Assembly: GCA_022414725.1 (NCBI GenBank)
Contig: CM039462.1
Location: 96,687,232-96,751,231 of the forward strand
Direction of reading: 5' to 3'
Source of the DNA: Microglena sp. YARC
Taxonomy: Eukaryota; Chlorophyta; Chlorophyceae; Chlamydomonadales; Chlamydomonadaceae
Length of the DNA: 64,000 nt
The notes under the pieces were generated by a model, which made no database searches, was not told the origin of the DNA, and saw only the letters and a list, made by a program, of their open reading frames with translations. This document shows, piece by piece, positions 61,790 to 64,000 of the stretch. The translations under genes were made by a program, and so were the position numbers. Numbering within the stretch: the first letter of the stretch is position 1; each line of letters opens with the position of its first letter.

Positions 61790-62465
61790 ATAGCTTCTAA
61801 GGTTTGTAGATTCTAGGTTTATTGGCCAAATTCTAAGGTTTATATTGATAGATTCTAGGTTTATATTGCCAGATTCTAAGGTTTATATTGATAGATTCTA
61901 GGTTTATATTGCCAAATTCTAAGGTTTACATTGATAGATTCTAGGTTTACATTGCCAGATTCGAAGGTTTATATTGATAGATTCTAGGTTTATATTGCCA
62001 GATTCTAAGGTTTATATTGATAGATTCTAGGTTTATATTGCCAGATTCTAAGATTTATATTGATAGATTATAGGTTTATATTGCCAGATTCTATGTTTAT
62101 ATTGATAGATTCTATGTTTATATTGCCAGATTCTAAGGTTTATATTGATAGATTCTAGGTTTATATTGCCAGATTCTAAGGTTTATATTGACAGATTCTA
62201 GGTTTATATTGCCAGGTTCTAAGGTTTATATTGATAGATTCTAGGTTTATATTGCCAGATTCTAAGGTTTATATTGATAGATTCTAGGTTTATATTGCCA
62301 GATTCTAAGGTTTATATTGATAGATTCTAGGTTTATATTGCCAGATTCTAAGGTTTATATTGATAGATTCTAGGTTTATATTGCCAGATTCTAAGGTTTA
62401 TATTGATAGATTCTAGGTTTTTATTGCCAGATTCTAGGTGTACATTGATAGATTCTAGGTTTATA
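61790..62465. repeat. 43-bp tandem repeat, about 16 copies, dimer of two near-identical halves
   Basis: GATTCTAGGTTTATATTGCC alternates with AGATTCTAAGGTTTATATTGATA. Homogeneous. Confidence 0.95.
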
Positions 62466-62705
62466 TTAAGGTGCCGGGTTCGAATTTCTTCGGGTGCGCT
62501 TTAGTGTTTGCGGTCGCTGTCAACCGCCATGTAGCACTATCCAGGTAAAGTAGCAGCCCGTGCTGCGGTGTACGGGAGGGTCCCCTTAACACCACGCCCC
62601 TCCAGGCGTTACTTTTTTTGTTTTTTTTAGCAGCCCGTTCTATACCGCTGTAAGACAGGGCCCCCTTAATCCCACACCCCACCAGGCGTTATCATTCCTT
62701 TTCGG
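62466..62705 (+). mobile_element. SINE, truncated head, with a second SINE tail
   Basis: GTGCCGGGTTCGAATTTCTTC (B-box), AGTGTTTGCGGTCGCTGTC, tail CCTCCAGGCGTTAC with T-run, then a second body and tail GTAAGACAGGGCCCCC to CCAGGCGTTATCATTCC. Inserted in or next to the 43-bp array. Confidence 0.78.
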
Positions 62706-62709
62706 CCCC

Positions 62710-62829
62710 AGTGCAAGCAAAACTACTGCCCCCCTCAACCTCCTGCCTCATAATAAGGGGCAGTATGTATCTGCTGACCCATGATCAGCACAGAGGGGAG
62801 ATGCCTGATCATCGAGAGATGCATCTACC
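62710..62829. other. Short unique spacer, no gene
   Basis: No repeat or coding signal recognised. Confidence 0.4.
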
Positions 62830-63390
62830 TAAGCAAGTGACTTGAAATGTACTACGTATACTAACCTATACTGCCTAGGTATGTGATTCGGGATGTACTT
62901 CGTATACTAATTTATACTGCCTAGGTATGTGAGTTGGGATGTACTACGTATACTAATCTATACTGCCTAGGTATGTGAGTTGGAATGTACTACGTACGCT
63001 AATCCATATTGCCTAGGTATGTGAGTTGGATTGTACTACGTACACTACTCCATACTACCAAGGTGTGTGATTTATAATATAATACGTACACTACTGCCTA
63101 GCTATGTGAGTTGGAACATATTATGTACACTACTCCATACTACCAAGGTTTGTGATTTTGGAATATAATACGTACACAACTGCCTAGGTAGGTGAGTTGG
63201 AATGTACAACGTACACTAATCCATATTGCCTAGCTATGTGAGTTGGAGTGTACTACGTACACTACTCCATACTACAAAGGTATGTGATTTGGAATATAAG
63301 ACGTACACTACTGCCTAGCTATGTGAGTTGGAATACAGTACTACTACGTACACCACTCCATAGTTCCTAGGTATGTGCTTTGGAATATAG
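62830..63390. repeat. About 52-bp tandem repeat, 10 copies
   Basis: TGCCTAGGTATGTGAGTTGG, AATGTACTACGTACACTAC and TCCATACTACC, with gradual divergence along the array. Confidence 0.93.
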
Positions 63391-63740
63391 ATGTTTTAAA
63401 CATCTTCAAGAGCAAACGTATCTACAGAGGCTCATACATGTGACAAATCTAAGACCTCTGCAATGTTGGAACTCTTCAATACGACAATCAAATACAACAT
63501 TTGCAGAATGTGTTTTAAGTGTTTCTCTTCTGCTCCTTAACCCCCCTGTGGTCCGGGTTGCTCAGCTGTATTCTGGGAGGTCTAACAACCTTCACATGGA
63601 TGCAAGCTAATCTTCATATCTAGTATTTGAGGAAAGTCGTTTTGGTGTCCTGTTGAATGTCAGAATTAAAGATAACTATGTATATATTACTGGGGGGGTG
63701 TTATTTTGGTGTTCTGTGGAATGCCAGAGGTAAATATAAG
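63391..63740. other. Non-repetitive stretch, no gene recognised
   Basis: One plus-strand frame of about 75 codons (63380-63610) has no recognisable motif and no splice support, so I do not call it. Confidence 0.4.
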
Positions 63741-63900
63741 TAGGGACCGGCATATCTTATGATGTTGACCAAAGGCGATTATATGATATCATACAAATTG
63801 CATCATATGATATTTGATATCAATGGTAACTATAGCCTAGTCAGACTGCCGGCATCATATGACGACATGACATCATATGATATCATATTGCTGTTGCCTA
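63741..63900. mobile_element. Repeat E, hAT-like MITE, 160 bp
   Basis: Ends TAGGGACCGGCA and TGCTGTTGCCTA, TSD AATATAAG (63733-63740) against AATATAAC (63901-63908), 7/8. Interior shared with 42.76 and 56.43 kb. Confidence 0.82.
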
Positions 63901-64000
63901 AATATAACTACATAAGAGCTATATGGATCTGGTGGAAAGTATACTTGTTCCTCTGTGTGATGTGATAGTTAGGACAATAATTAACAAGTACTGTGATTTA

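Overview
This is a low-density nuclear window from a eukaryote with introns. It carries three recognisable protein genes, all cut up by tandem repeats. One gene encodes the centriole/basal-body protein HYLS1, which points to a ciliated or flagellated organism. The balanced base composition, long C/G runs, Ala/Gly/Ser-rich proteins, GT-AG introns full of minisatellites and tRNA-derived SINEs would suit a flagellate green alga, but that lineage is inference and I do not name a species. I see no bacterial operons, rRNA genes, intact stand-alone tRNA genes or CRISPR arrays.

Layout. 1-9.45 kb: error-rich satellites and a 1000-N gap. 11.2-21.3 kb: a plus-strand cytochrome P450 (C-terminal half, from before the I-helix to the stop), with almost every exon present in 2-7 tandem copies. 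23.1-30.5 kb: a plus-strand gene for a secreted Hint (Hedgehog/intein-type autoprocessing) protein in three phase-compatible exons. 31-36 kb: mostly repeats. 36.3-61.7 kb: one minus-strand gene of about ten exons, identified as HYLS1 from the two conserved C-terminal motifs. 61.7-64 kb: minisatellites and short mobile elements.

The dominant oddity is that most large tandem arrays are not anonymous satellites. Their units contain an exon edge with its splice site: P450 exon starts, heme-exon tails and terminal exons; the Hint exon-2 donor; HYLS1 acceptors of exons 5, 6, 9 and 10; and HYLS1 donors of exon 8. Exon edges seem to have been amplified in place again and again in three unrelated genes. 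Collapsed or mis-joined long reads could have changed copy numbers, but the units diverge and differ by gene.

Interspersed among these are at least four families of short elements with hAT-like 8-bp target-site duplications (TSDs), a tRNA-derived SINE family with 10-bp TSDs, and several other dispersed repeats. No transposase or reverse transcriptase gene was found. Sequence quality is uneven: coding pieces before about 16.5 kb have many 1-2 base indels, while the later exons are clean.
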